A stretch of DNA of 64,000 nt from a virus: positions 1 through 64,000 of the IMG/VR virus record IMGVR_UViG_3300042691_019112, one strand, 5' to 3'. Under the pieces are notes generated by a model that was not told where the DNA came from, made no database searches, and worked only from the letters and a program-made list of their open reading frames with translations. A program made the translations under genes and the position numbers. This document shows, one piece after another, positions 15,501 through 22,644 of this stretch. How positions within the stretch are numbered: position 1 is the stretch's first letter; the number at the start of each line of letters is the position of its first letter.

Positions 15501-15510
15501 TGGTATTGGA

Positions 15511-15999
15511 TTATAACGTAAACTCCTCTTGGTTGTGTTTTAGTATCGCTGCCCATGCGTCTAAGCCTTCGCGTTTAAATGCCCAGCCCAGCTTCTTGAG
15601 TAGGCTTCCGGAGCTTTCTACAAGATCTTTAAGAATCTTTAGTTCATGTTTGTAGAAGGGAACCTTGGTTCTGATGAGGTCGGACGCTGCTTCGTTAACT
15701 GCATTCAGGTAGATACACATCATTACATAATACTTGGTATCGTATGTAAATAGCGGCTCGGATTGTTCGACAAGCTGCTCGGATATTTCAAGTTGTAAAT
15801 CGGCCACAAGGTTAAAATTCATCTCGGGGTGGAATTTTTCCACCTCGTATTTGTAAGCCCTCATAGCCTTGAATACCTTATCGGCTAAGGGGTGCTGTCT
15901 GTGATGCCGAGCGTCTTCCGCGTACACCATGCAGGAATAGGCCACAAGGTGAAGCGTCGCGTAACGCGGAATGATTATAGGAGTGATTGTGTCTTGCAT
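15511..15999 (-). CDS. Hypothetical helical protein, 162 aa
   Basis: All-helical appearance with several Tyr/Met-rich stretches (YYVMMCIYLNAVNEAASDLI); no signal peptide or clear motif. Ten base pairs before the zinc-finger gene. No family recognised. Confidence 0.65.
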   Translation of the reverse strand: MQDTITPIIIPRYATLHLVAYSCMVYAEDARHHRQHPLADKVFKAMRAYKYEVEKFHPEMNFNLVADLQLEISEQLVEQSEPLFTYDTKYYVMMCIYLNAVNEAASDLIRTKVPFYKHELKILKDLVESSGSLLKKLGWAFKREGLDAWAAILKHNQEEFTL

Positions 16000-16017
16000 T
16001 GGATTGTGTGTTTGGGG

Positions 16018-16233
16018 TTACCTGCCATGCAAAAGACGCTGACAAAACTTACACGTTACCTTGTCCTTATTGCCAGTATGTGCTACATCGGTGGCGAAAT
16101 ATCTATTGCAATTAACACGTTCACCGCCCCATTCGCCATAAGGCGCGTAATGCACGGCAGGTAACACTGTATTGCCGTCAATAGCGCTTTGGATAGATTG
16201 GCCGTTTTCTTGGTTTGTTAATTTGTCTGTCAT
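16018..16233 (-). CDS. Small CxxC zinc-site protein, copy 2 (71 aa)
   Basis: Paralogue of the protein at 1443-1625, differing mainly in the N-terminal 20 residues; the last 28 coding bases (16017-16044) are identical to 1599-1626. Here it sits in an ordinary minus-strand operon without an attC-like fold, so this may be the source copy. One Cys, a His and a CKFC pair could bind zinc. Confidence 0.7.
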   Translation of the reverse strand: MTDKLTNQENGQSIQSAIDGNTVLPAVHYAPYGEWGGERVNCNRYFATDVAHTGNKDKVTCKFCQRLLHGR

Positions 16234-16290
16234 CGTATTGTGTTTAGTTGTGTGTTTTGGGGTTGGCGGTCAGGCTAAAAGACACCCCTG

Positions 16291-16527
16291 TTAATCTTCA
16301 TATTTGGTAATTTGAACATCTAAAAATTCATCATCACTTTCGAGAACATCCATAAAATTTAAGTAGCCTTCAATAACTGAATATTGTTCTCTTTCTCTTC
16401 TTTCCTGGACATCTTCAAAATTCAAATCTTTGATTTTCTCGTAATCGCTTTCGTCCATTTCAACGCTTTGTTCAAAGTGCATTACTTGTTTACACTTAAT
16501 GGTAACTGATACTTTTTTTTCTGACAT
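16291..16527 (-). CDS. Acidic hypothetical protein, 78 aa
   Basis: A short beta strand (KVSVTIKCKQVMHF) is followed by a very acidic helical part. AT-rich gene. No family recognised. Confidence 0.6.
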   Translation of the reverse strand: MSEKKVSVTIKCKQVMHFEQSVEMDESDYEKIKDLNFEDVQERREREQYSVIEGYLNFMDVLESDDEFLDVQITKYED

Positions 16528-16556
16528 TTTTTTAGGGTTTGCTTTTACGCCCCAAA

Positions 16557-16580
16557 CCCCGCATTTGTTTCAGTGCGGGG
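16557..16580 (-). terminator. Terminator-like hairpin
   Basis: On the minus strand CCCCGCA pairs with TGCGGGG and is followed by only TTT. Its sequence is almost that of the plus-strand terminator at 7795-7822, suggesting a repeated terminator module. Confidence 0.5.
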
Positions 16581-16608
16581 CGGTTTAATCCCATCGATTT
16601 CGATGGAA

Positions 16609-16971
16609 TTAGAAGGGCAGGTCGTCGTCTTGCGGTGCGCCTACCTGCTCCTGTATCCTACCATCGGGCTTCGCATTCAAGCTGCCGCGTCGTTGGTAGC
16701 CCTGCTGCTGTGGCTGCCCCTCGCCAGTGGGCTTCCACGTGTCAACAGTGATAGACACATCGTTGCCGTATTGGTCAGGCTCTTGCAAGTCGTTGATAAC
16801 GATATTCAGGATTTGCTTTCCCGACTGTAACGTCTTGATAAACGCCTCTACGTCCGCCTCTGCGATACGCGAAAGGTTCAAGCCTACCTTGCGGAACATG
16901 ATAGCTCCGTCATTTTTTCTGCGTACAATCTTGCCGTTGCCGACATAGATTTTCTTCTGCTGTTCGCTCAT
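16609..16971 (-). CDS. ssb: Predicted single-stranded DNA-binding protein with acidic tail
   Basis: 120 aa; a beta-rich body (KIYVGNGKIVRRKNDG, then NIVINDL and NDVSITVDTW) is followed by a Gln/Gly-rich linker and the terminal DDDLPF, the classic acidic tip by which SSB proteins recruit partners. The body is divergent from cellular SSB. It is near the recombination genes and would coat ssDNA for the ERF/exonuclease system (inference). Confidence 0.75.
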   Translation of the reverse strand: MSEQQKKIYVGNGKIVRRKNDGAIMFRKVGLNLSRIAEADVEAFIKTLQSGKQILNIVINDLQEPDQYGNDVSITVDTWKPTGEGQPQQQGYQRRGSLNAKPDGRIQEQVGAPQDDDLPF

Positions 16972-16974
16972 GGG

Positions 16975-17226
16975 TTATTGGTATTTGGTTTTGATGTAGT
17001 CAATGAATTGGGTTCTCGCCTCTGTTATGAACTGCGATAGTTCGCGTAGGCATCTTACGTGTTCGTCGGGGTTCTCTCGTAGGTCGTATGGCATGAGGTA
17101 CTTACCGCCATCGAATGTAAAGATAAGGGTTGAGCCATCTTGGGTTGCCTTGAATACGTTAACCACGCGCTCGTCTTCTACCCACTCCATGCGGTACACG
17201 AATTGGCTCTTGGGGATTACTTGCAT
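16975..17226 (-). CDS. Hypothetical protein, 83 aa
   Basis: Start at 17226 (MQVIPKSQFVYRMEWVEDE) avoids running into the upstream module gene except for a 10-nt overlap. Beta-rich N-terminus then a helix ending FIDYIKTKYQ. It lies 3 bp before ssb and may work with it. No family recognised. Confidence 0.6.
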   Translation of the reverse strand: MQVIPKSQFVYRMEWVEDERVVNVFKATQDGSTLIFTFDGGKYLMPYDLRENPDEHVRCLRELSQFITEARTQFIDYIKTKYQ

Positions 17227-17483
17227 ACTTCTTCGATTAAATCCCACTCGTCTGTTCGCCAAGAATAAAGCTCACCTAAACAGGTGTAATTAATATGATT
17301 ATCCAAGTCTTTGTACTTGTAAGAATCGCCATCTTTCGCAACTATCTCGCCCGAAATCTTACCATCCCGACGACGGTATCGCTTACCCGCCTCAATGAGG
17401 ATTTTTTTCTCGCCTGTTAGCCTGTTATACAGGTCAACAAGCTGTTGCGCTTGGTCTTTATCGACCGAAAAGTTTAGTATCAT
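17217..17483 (-). CDS. Protein with one dispersed GxxY...DLIEE module, 88 aa
   Basis: After a short helical N-terminus (DQAQQLVDLYNRLTGEKK) comes the module: IEAGKRYRRRDGKISGEIV, YKDLDNH, LYSWRTDEWDLIEEV. This copy is more divergent in the middle. First gene of the ssb operon, divergent from the lysis cassette. Confidence 0.65.
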   Translation of the reverse strand: MILNFSVDKDQAQQLVDLYNRLTGEKKILIEAGKRYRRRDGKISGEIVAKDGDSYKYKDLDNHINYTCLGELYSWRTDEWDLIEEVCK

Positions 17484-17529
17484 ATAGCTTAGTTTGCTTT
17501 CACAAACCTAACAACCTCATTTGTATCCA

Positions 17530-17559
17530 TTTGCTAAACTATGTTAATCGTTAACTTTG
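17530..17559 (+). promoter_or_regulatory. Promoter of the lysis cassette
   Basis: TTTG at 17530-17533, an 18-nt spacer and TAACTTTG at 17552-17559 match the Bacteroidota -33/-7 consensus. The -7 box ends only 3 nt before the holin ATG, so a leaderless transcript is predicted. Confidence 0.7.
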
Positions 17560-17562
17560 GTC

Positions 17563-17763
17563 ATGTTTACCAAACTATGGAAGCGGTACACCGCACCAAC
17601 ACCCCTCTTTTGGCAGCGCGTTATCATCGTCGCTAAAGCTGTTGTAGGCATCATCGTAGCTAACGAAATGCTATCAGATAACACCTTCTCAACGCAGGAA
17701 CTCATGGCGATAGCTGGCGTTGTCATCGTCGAACTCTCTCAATTTACAACACCCAAACAATGA
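17563..17763 (+). CDS. Holin-like protein, 66 aa
   Basis: Two hydrophobic segments (about residues 20-33, RVIIVAKAVVGIIVAN, and 46-60, LMAIAGVVIVEL), a basic N-terminus (MFTKLWKRY) and position directly before the amidase support a holin that permeabilises the inner membrane at lysis. It overlaps the amidase start by 4 nt. No specific holin family can be named from sequence alone. Confidence 0.75.
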   Translation: MFTKLWKRYTAPTPLFWQRVIIVAKAVVGIIVANEMLSDNTFSTQELMAIAGVVIVELSQFTTPKQ

Positions 17764-18320
17764 AAAGAACCGTTTACCTTTCAGCAGGTCACTCCAATGA
17801 GATAGGCCGTGACCGTGGTGCAGCAGCCACACATTCGGGCGTAATGTATATAGAAGGCAATGAAGCTGTACGTATGCGTGACCGCATATCCGCAAGCCTA
17901 CGACAAGCAGGAATAACCGTCGTCACCGACGAAAACAGAAACATCTTAGCAGAAACAATCCGCTTCTTTCGCAACAAGACCACCTCTCGATGTATCGTCG
18001 TTGACATACACTTCAATGCAGCATCACCCACCGCTAACGGTACAGAAGTACTTGTGCCGGAAGTGCCTACCACCAAGGAAAGAGGTATCGCCACCGACAT
18101 CTGCAATGGTATTGTAGCTATCGGATTCAGGAATAGAGGCGTAAAGACGGAGTTGCAATCGCACCACGGAAGGCTCGGATGGATGAGGCTTACTGGAGAG
18201 AATGTGCTTATCGAAACGTGCTTTATCTCGAATAAAGACGATATGGATAGATATGTTAGGCACTTCAATCAGGTATGCGACGCTATCAGTTCGGCCTTGA
18301 TTAAACACGCGACCTCATGA
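17760..18320 (+). CDS. N-acetylmuramoyl-L-alanine amidase (Amidase_3), endolysin
   Basis: Cleaves the amide between MurNAc and the peptide stem of peptidoglycan. The zinc ligands His11 (LSAGHSN), Glu near 35 (EGNEAVRMR) and the His of VVDIHFNAAS are present, together with the catalytic Glu in NVLIETCFISN. The 186-aa protein is a bare catalytic domain with no signal peptide or wall-binding repeat, so it needs the holin for access. It lies in a holin-amidase-spanin operon. Confidence 0.92.
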   Translation: MKRTVYLSAGHSNEIGRDRGAAATHSGVMYIEGNEAVRMRDRISASLRQAGITVVTDENRNILAETIRFFRNKTTSRCIVVDIHFNAASPTANGTEVLVPEVPTTKERGIATDICNGIVAIGFRNRGVKTELQSHHGRLGWMRLTGENVLIETCFISNKDDMDRYVRHFNQVCDAISSALIKHATS

Positions 18321-18841
18321 ATGAAAGTCCGTTCCGATGGCAGGTTAGTACCTTCGTCCTCGCGGTCGTGGCAGGAGTTCTCTTGGTAGGGCTTCTGCAT
18401 CAATGCGGACAGAAGCAGGATGCCGTTATCGTTTACGATAGGTCGCACGCTATGAAAGCCGATAGCCTTATGCAGGAAGCGGATAGCGTTAAGAAGGTCG
18501 TGGATAGCCTTATGTCACGTGTTACACCCACGCCTAAGATTGTGGATCGGTGGAAGGAGGTGAAGAGTATTGTTACCTCCGAGGTGTGTAGCGTCGTGTA
18601 TGAGCCTGTGGTGGCTTTTGGCGATAGCTTGGTTGCGGAGATAGTGAAGAGGGATAGCGTTGTTGATGGATTGATAGCGGAGAGGGGCTTGCTTCGAGGT
18701 GCTGTTGACCAGATGCGGTTGCAGAGGAGTGTGGATAGTACGGCTCTTGATAGCTTGGGTAGGGATACAAGGCGGCTTAGGCGGTGGAATAAAGTGTGGA
18801 AGGCTGTTGCTGTTGTGGGGCTGCTTGTGCCTGTGCCATAA
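18317..18841 (+). CDS. Spanin-like lysis accessory protein, 174 aa
   Basis: An N-terminal TM helix (residues about 9-28, VSTFVLAVVAGVLLVGLL), a long periplasmic helical/coiled-coil region with heptad-like Val/Leu and Asp-Ser steps, and a second hydrophobic stretch at the C-terminus (VWKAVAVVGLLVPVP). Overlaps the amidase gene by 4 nt. The position and topology suggest a spanin that joins inner and outer membranes during lysis. Confidence 0.65.
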   Translation: MNESPFRWQVSTFVLAVVAGVLLVGLLHQCGQKQDAVIVYDRSHAMKADSLMQEADSVKKVVDSLMSRVTPTPKIVDRWKEVKSIVTSEVCSVVYEPVVAFGDSLVAEIVKRDSVVDGLIAERGLLRGAVDQMRLQRSVDSTALDSLGRDTRRLRRWNKVWKAVAVVGLLVPVP

Positions 18842-18868
18842 AAAAAGCCCAGCGGTTAACTGGGCTTT
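18841..18868 (-). terminator. Intrinsic terminator (bidirectional hairpin)
   Basis: AAAGCCCAG pairs with CTGGGCTTT around a 7-nt loop. The minus strand has a longer T-run, so it mainly ends the gene at 18873-19550, but it can also serve the lysis operon. Confidence 0.75.
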
Positions 18869-18872
18869 GGCG

Positions 18873-19550
18873 TTATTCTACCTCTTTGATTAGGTCAAAT
18901 GGGTGGTTTGAATGGCCTTTTTTATCCCATTGTCCGTTTTCTTTCCATGTAAAATATCCACATCTAAATGGGTGGGTTTTTATATGTTGGCCATCATTTT
19001 CAACTAATGGCCCATGTATTACACCACTCCTCGATTTATACTTCTTTCCATACTCAAGCCTAAAGGGTTTAGGTTTGGGTTCGATATACTCTTCGATTAG
19101 GTCGTAATTGTGAGGCTTATATTCAAAAAGAAAAGTGCCATCAGATGCCCACGTCTTGGACCCGTCTGTAAATGGGTAATTTTCCGAATCGCTTTGTATT
19201 AACGGCTTGGTTATCTCACCATCGCGCCTTTTGTAGCATTTTCCCACCTCAAGCCTAAAGGGTTTAGGCTCTTCTTCTTTAGTCGCTTCGGCTTGCGGCT
19301 CGGCAGGAACCTTTATTGGGTCAGGGTCTTTCAGGAAGGCTAAGTAGAAAGTAAGGCACTCTCTCTTGATGTCAAAAGCATCATTCAGAATGTCATGCTT
19401 TGCAGCAAACTCGCACACCTCTTTAATACCCACCTTGTTAGGCTTTTCGTCTATGGCGATAGCCATGTCGTAGAGGAATGCGGATAGCTGTGGCGTTAGC
19501 TGGAATCCTGCGAGGCGTTGAGCCATCAGGAAAAGGTCGTAGTTGGTCAT
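18873..19550 (-). CDS. Protein with two tandem dispersed modules, 225 aa
   Basis: A helical N-terminus (about 90 residues, MTNYDLFLMAQRLAGFQLTP) is followed by two copies of the 60-residue module: FRLEVGKCYKRRDGEI to HNYDLIEEYIE, and FRLEYGKKYKSRSGVIHGPL to HPFDLIKEVE, each ushered in by a KPFRLE motif. The second copy is closest to the one at 9742. The frame is open into the tRNA-like element upstream, so the ATG at 19550 is chosen. Confidence 0.75.
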   Translation of the reverse strand: MTNYDLFLMAQRLAGFQLTPQLSAFLYDMAIAIDEKPNKVGIKEVCEFAAKHDILNDAFDIKRECLTFYLAFLKDPDPIKVPAEPQAEATKEEEPKPFRLEVGKCYKRRDGEITKPLIQSDSENYPFTDGSKTWASDGTFLFEYKPHNYDLIEEYIEPKPKPFRLEYGKKYKSRSGVIHGPLVENDGQHIKTHPFRCGYFTWKENGQWDKKGHSNHPFDLIKEVE

Positions 19551-19574
19551 AACTGTTTTGCTTTTACCACCAAA

Positions 19575-19590
19575 CCCCTCCGAAGAGGGG
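19575..19590 (-). terminator. Short hairpin between tRNA-like element and next gene
   Basis: CCCCTC-CGAA-GAGGGG. On the minus strand it is followed by TTTGG, a weak T-tract; it may end the tRNA-like transcript. Confidence 0.4.
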
Positions 19591-19624
19591 CAAGGCAGTC
19601 GCAAAATCAGAAGCCACACGGCTG

Positions 19625-19719
19625 TGGAGAGGACAGGACTCGAACCTGTATGTAGTGAGGTAGTGAGCAGATATGATGTCAACAACACTTACTATGCGTA
19701 GCCATTCCGCCACCTCTCC
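19625..19719 (-). tRNA. tRNA-like element, class II size, isotype not determined
   Basis: On the minus strand: acceptor arm GGAGAGG with CCTCTCC, bases 8-9 TG, D-arm GCG-GAATGGCTA-CGC, and a perfect T-arm ACAGG-TTCGAGT-CCTGT. The 45 nt between D- and T-arm would suit a class II tRNA (Leu/Ser), but I cannot fold a normal 5-bp anticodon stem with a 7-nt loop; the best loop (TTGTTGA, GTT anticodon) has only three pairs. CCA is not encoded. It may be decayed, carry an insertion, or be a tRNA mimic. Confidence 0.6.
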
Positions 19720-19838
19720 ATGTGCCGTCTTTCCGGCTGTCAGAAGCTATGCTTCGCATTTCACACACTTAACTCGCCGATTCGCATCGGGGACAAACAC
19801 ATCGCAAATATACAAGCGCATTATCGCACACATTCGCT

Positions 19839-20084
19839 TTAACCTATTTTAACAGCCTCATGCTCCAAAGAGTAGGCATAAGACCGTGCCAACACCTTGG
19901 CATCTATATCCTTGCCTCCCTCAATAGCCTCAATAAGGCTCACAACCATCTGCCTGTAATCTACCTCCGTAAGAAGCGACTTGTCAATAGCTACGAAGTT
20001 GTTGCTAACGCTGCCGATAACAGTATCATTCAGCGTACCTTCCACAACCATAGGCTGCTTCAAGTACAGTTTCTTACCTTTCAT
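19839..20084 (-). CDS. Hypothetical protein, 81 aa
   Basis: Begins MKGKKLYLKQPMVVEGTLND. A perfect AGGAGG lies 7 nt before the ATG, inside the end of the upstream gene, a strong Shine-Dalgarno that is uncommon in this window. No family recognised. Confidence 0.7.
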   Translation of the reverse strand: MKGKKLYLKQPMVVEGTLNDTVIGSVSNNFVAIDKSLLTEVDYRQMVVSLIEAIEGGKDIDAKVLARSYAYSLEHEAVKIG

Positions 20085-20532
20085 CGCCTAACCTCCTATG
20101 ATTACACGAGAAACCCGAATGATTGTAGATGATAGGCGACACCGCGATATTGCCCACGTTGTAAGCATCTTCCACAAACCTCTCCAAGTCGAAAGGGAAC
20201 GCAGCACCTTTCCCCTTCCATCCATCCTTGCTCATGAGAAACAGATACTCTTGGTGCGCCCATGCAAACTGAACAAAAGCGTTCATCTCCTCTTGTAAGG
20301 CAGCGTTGAAATCGCCCTTCTTAGGCGTGTTCATAACACGAATGCCATACAGACTACCTTGCGCCCCCTTGCGTGGTATATCAGGGCTTTTATATCCGTT
20401 GATACCGATAAACAACTGGGTGCTTAACCCACGATACAGATTACCTGACCTGTATGTAGGAAAGACGAATACCTCATTAGGTTGTAGCCCCCGAATAACA
20501 TCAGGGGCTATAATCAAACACTTATTGTCCAT
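20074..20532 (-). CDS. Phage non-structural protein (A1S_2505-like), 152 aa
   Basis: The N-terminal LQPNEVFVFPTYRSGNLYRG and the GSLYGIRVMNTPKKGD region resemble the A1S_2505 family of phage non-structural proteins of unknown function. It overlaps the ERF gene end by 11 nt, so it is co-expressed with the recombination genes. Confidence 0.6.
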   Translation of the reverse strand: MDNKCLIIAPDVIRGLQPNEVFVFPTYRSGNLYRGLSTQLFIGINGYKSPDIPRKGAQGSLYGIRVMNTPKKGDFNAALQEEMNAFVQFAWAHQEYLFLMSKDGWKGKGAAFPFDLERFVEDAYNVGNIAVSPIIYNHSGFSCNHRRLGDER

Positions 20533-21334
20533 ACTCTTTGATGGTATTTATGAAGGCATCCGCTTCCTTGGCGGTGATACCTGCTTTGATAAGCTCCAGC
20601 TTGGCAGGGGTTTCTTCACCGTACACCTTCTTCATCATGCCTGTCTTCCAGTACGACAACAGCGTTGCTCTCTGTTCTGCCGACATCATAGGCTCTCCAG
20701 CAGATGCAGGAGGTGGTGGTGTAACTGGCGTAAGTTGAATACCCGTAACAGGTGCAGGTGTTGCAGCTTGCTTAGGTGCAGGAGGAGTGGTTTTAGGCTT
20801 GCGTTGATAGCCACCTTCGTGCGGCTCTGGAGTGCGGCTATCAGGGTCTTTGCTATCTCCCTCTGGGTCTTTGGTAGGTATCTTGAACGCAGTAAGAAGC
20901 AGGTACTTGTCTGCGATAGAGGCGGTCTTATTGTAAACCTTATCGCCTGTATCTGCTGCCTCTCCCATGAGTGGTCCTACCGTGAACCTACTACCATCTT
21001 CCGCAAAGAAGTCGGCCATATACAAGCCCAGCACGCGCATCTTAGCAGTACCGCTCTTGGTAACGCCTTCCATCTCGTCGGACATCACAAGCCTGAATCG
21101 ACAGATGATACCATTCTCGGCTAACAAAGGCTGAATGTGGTTATACACATCGTCGATACCTCGGTAGTTAAAGCCTTGGTCTTTGTTTTTCTGGTCTTTG
21201 CCGATAGCGGATATACCCTTCATGACTTTAATCATGGCAGGGATAATCATGCCTGGCTTTCCATCTGCAAGGTAGCCGCAATCTAACGGGTCTTTTGGTT
21301 GCAGGTGTGCGTAATTCTGAAACGTGGTTTCCAT
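20522..21334 (-). CDS. erf: ERF-type single-strand annealing recombinase
   Basis: ERF proteins pair complementary single strands during phage recombination. Residues about 25-160 carry the family pattern: MIKVMKGISAIGKDQKN, QGFNYRGIDDVYNHIQPLL, CRFRLVMSDEMEG and ASIADKYLLLTAFKIPT. A Pro/Ala-rich linker (KTTPPAPKQAATPAP) joins it to a C-terminal helical tail. 270 aa, slightly longer than the core family. It lies directly downstream of the RecE-like exonuclease, an exonuclease-annealase pair as in lambda Red. Confidence 0.9.
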   Translation of the reverse strand: METTFQNYAHLQPKDPLDCGYLADGKPGMIIPAMIKVMKGISAIGKDQKNKDQGFNYRGIDDVYNHIQPLLAENGIICRFRLVMSDEMEGVTKSGTAKMRVLGLYMADFFAEDGSRFTVGPLMGEAADTGDKVYNKTASIADKYLLLTAFKIPTKDPEGDSKDPDSRTPEPHEGGYQRKPKTTPPAPKQAATPAPVTGIQLTPVTPPPPASAGEPMMSAEQRATLLSYWKTGMMKKVYGEETPAKLELIKAGITAKEADAFINTIKEYGQ

Positions 21335-21343
21335 ATCGTGTTA

Positions 21344-22273
21344 TTAAAAAGGATCAACATTTACTTTCTTCTTCCATGCTGGCACTTCGTAGGGTACTGG
21401 CATGGCTATGTAGCTGGAGGGTACAGCTATATTCCCTTCGTGGTAGTCTATGATAGACTGTAACGCCACCTCGAAGTCCTGCTTGGCTTGCGCCCTTGCA
21501 GATACCGTGATGTAGTAATCTTGGATACCAAAAGGGGGCTTCTTGGACAAGGCGAGAATCTTTCTTTCCACCTCTACCGTTTCGGGTAGGATAGACGATA
21601 AGGCCATAATCTGCGTGTAGTCCTGAATATCGTAGCGGAACTTGTCGATGTCGCGCAGGAAGGCGGAGGGGTGTGCATCGTCGGTAGTCTTGAGGTCGGT
21701 GATGATGGCTTTGATTATCTCGCCATCTTCATTGTGAACTATTTGCAGGAAGTCAAACCTGCTTTTGAAGACGTACCCACATGATAGTGGGGTGTATAGA
21801 CTCACTTCTCGGAAGGTGCTTACAAGGTCTTGGTCGTCGAAGTGTTGCGGCCATTCGGAGGCCATGTAGCAATCCATGAGCGTTTCAAAGTTGGCGTAAT
21901 CCTCTTTGTCTATGAGGATTTGGCCGTTAGCTTCTGCTTCGGAGTAGATTCTCTCTTTCCACTCCTTGTTGACTTTCGCTCCAAAGGTCTGCTCTGGGCT
22001 TGGTCGTTGGTCGGGGTCAAAGACTACGTAGGTGCTGCCGAAAAGATCTGGGGTTATGATAGCGCAATGTATCATGGTTCCTAAGTCCATAGCGGAGGAC
22101 TTTTTCTTCACGGCTTTGAAGAAGTGATAGTGCCGTAACGAGGTTATGGCATCTTTGATGGTGGACGATTGAAGCGCGGGCGCGTAGAGGTAAGCGTCGA
22201 AGTCGTCACCTACTAAGGCGTTTAGTGGGTACTTGTCGAGAAGCTCACCTGTCCAATTTTCTGTTTTGGTCAT
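21344..22273 (-). CDS. RecE-like PD-(D/E)XK exonuclease
   Basis: 309 aa. MDLGTMIHCAI, the acidic SRFDFLQI and IITDLKTTDD give the H...D...DxK layout of the PDDEXK exonucleases related to exonuclease VIII (DUF3799 type). It would resect dsDNA ends for the ERF protein encoded 10 bp downstream. The ATG at 22273 is preceded after 4 nt by CATCTTTG, one mismatch from TAnnTTTG. Confidence 0.85.
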   Translation of the reverse strand: MTKTENWTGELLDKYPLNALVGDDFDAYLYAPALQSSTIKDAITSLRHYHFFKAVKKKSSAMDLGTMIHCAIITPDLFGSTYVVFDPDQRPSPEQTFGAKVNKEWKERIYSEAEANGQILIDKEDYANFETLMDCYMASEWPQHFDDQDLVSTFREVSLYTPLSCGYVFKSRFDFLQIVHNEDGEIIKAIITDLKTTDDAHPSAFLRDIDKFRYDIQDYTQIMALSSILPETVEVERKILALSKKPPFGIQDYYITVSARAQAKQDFEVALQSIIDYHEGNIAVPSSYIAMPVPYEVPAWKKKVNVDPF

Positions 22274-22277
22274 GGTT

Positions 22278-22327
22278 CAAAGATGGTTTGTATTAAAAAA
22301 CCTATTTGTTAGGCTTTGTTAATTTTG
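22278..22327. promoter_or_regulatory. Divergent promoter-like boxes
   Basis: Minus-strand CATCTTTG (22285-22278) precedes the exonuclease by 4 nt; plus-strand TAATTTTG (22320-22327) precedes the ATG at 22333 by 5 nt. Confidence 0.5.
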
Positions 22328-22332
22328 CTTGT

Positions 22333-22617
22333 ATGGGAAAGGTTACGAAGAAAGACCCTTATACGGAGCTGCTGTATTGGTCTTTGTTGAAGTGTTGCCA
22401 ATCAGCGAGGGAGGCCGCGTGGTTGTGTATAAAGGAGAGGAAGTTGGACGTGGGTGCTGTTTGCGCGGAGTTGGAGTTGCCGGAGAAGAAGGTGGCGCAT
22501 TGGCTGGATTGTAAGAAGAAGCTGGTTATGAGCAAAGCACCGAGGGATAGGGATATTATGATACTGCTTCGGCACTTGGGTGTCGAGGTGTCTGTGTCGG
22601 TTACGAGGAGTAGGTAG
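22333..22617 (+). CDS. Small HTH-like protein, 94 aa, divergent to the recombination operon
   Basis: The middle (VGAVCAELELPEKKVAHWLD) looks like a helix-turn-helix with an LPEKKV turn, flanked by basic residues. Its divergent position suggests it could regulate the exonuclease/ERF operon (inference). The ATG at 22333 follows a TAnnTTTG box by 5 nt. Confidence 0.6.
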   Translation: MGKVTKKDPYTELLYWSLLKCCQSAREAAWLCIKERKLDVGAVCAELELPEKKVAHWLDCKKKLVMSKAPRDRDIMILLRHLGVEVSVSVTRSR

Positions 22618-22631
22618 TTGCGTGTTTAGGG

Positions 22632-22639
22632 GTTAGGCG
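22632..22639 (-). repeat. Cassette core (CGCCTAAC on the minus strand)
   Basis: GTTAGGCG on the plus strand, thus CGCCTAAC downstream of the minus-strand gene; the inverse of the core at 22910-22922. Same arrangement as around the exonuclease at 1.7-2.35 kb. Confidence 0.5.
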
Positions 22640-22644
22640 TAATT

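Noticed and set aside
18317-18841. Lipoprotein (outer-membrane spanin) signal at the Cys of LLHQCGQ
   Set aside because: Residues before Cys (L-H-Q) do not fit a lipobox, so a membrane-anchored form is preferred.
20086-20094. TCGCCTAAC resembling the cassette core
   Set aside because: Lies in the coding end of the 152-aa gene and is explained by the overlapping AGGAGG and codons; no partner core or AT-rich insert beside it.
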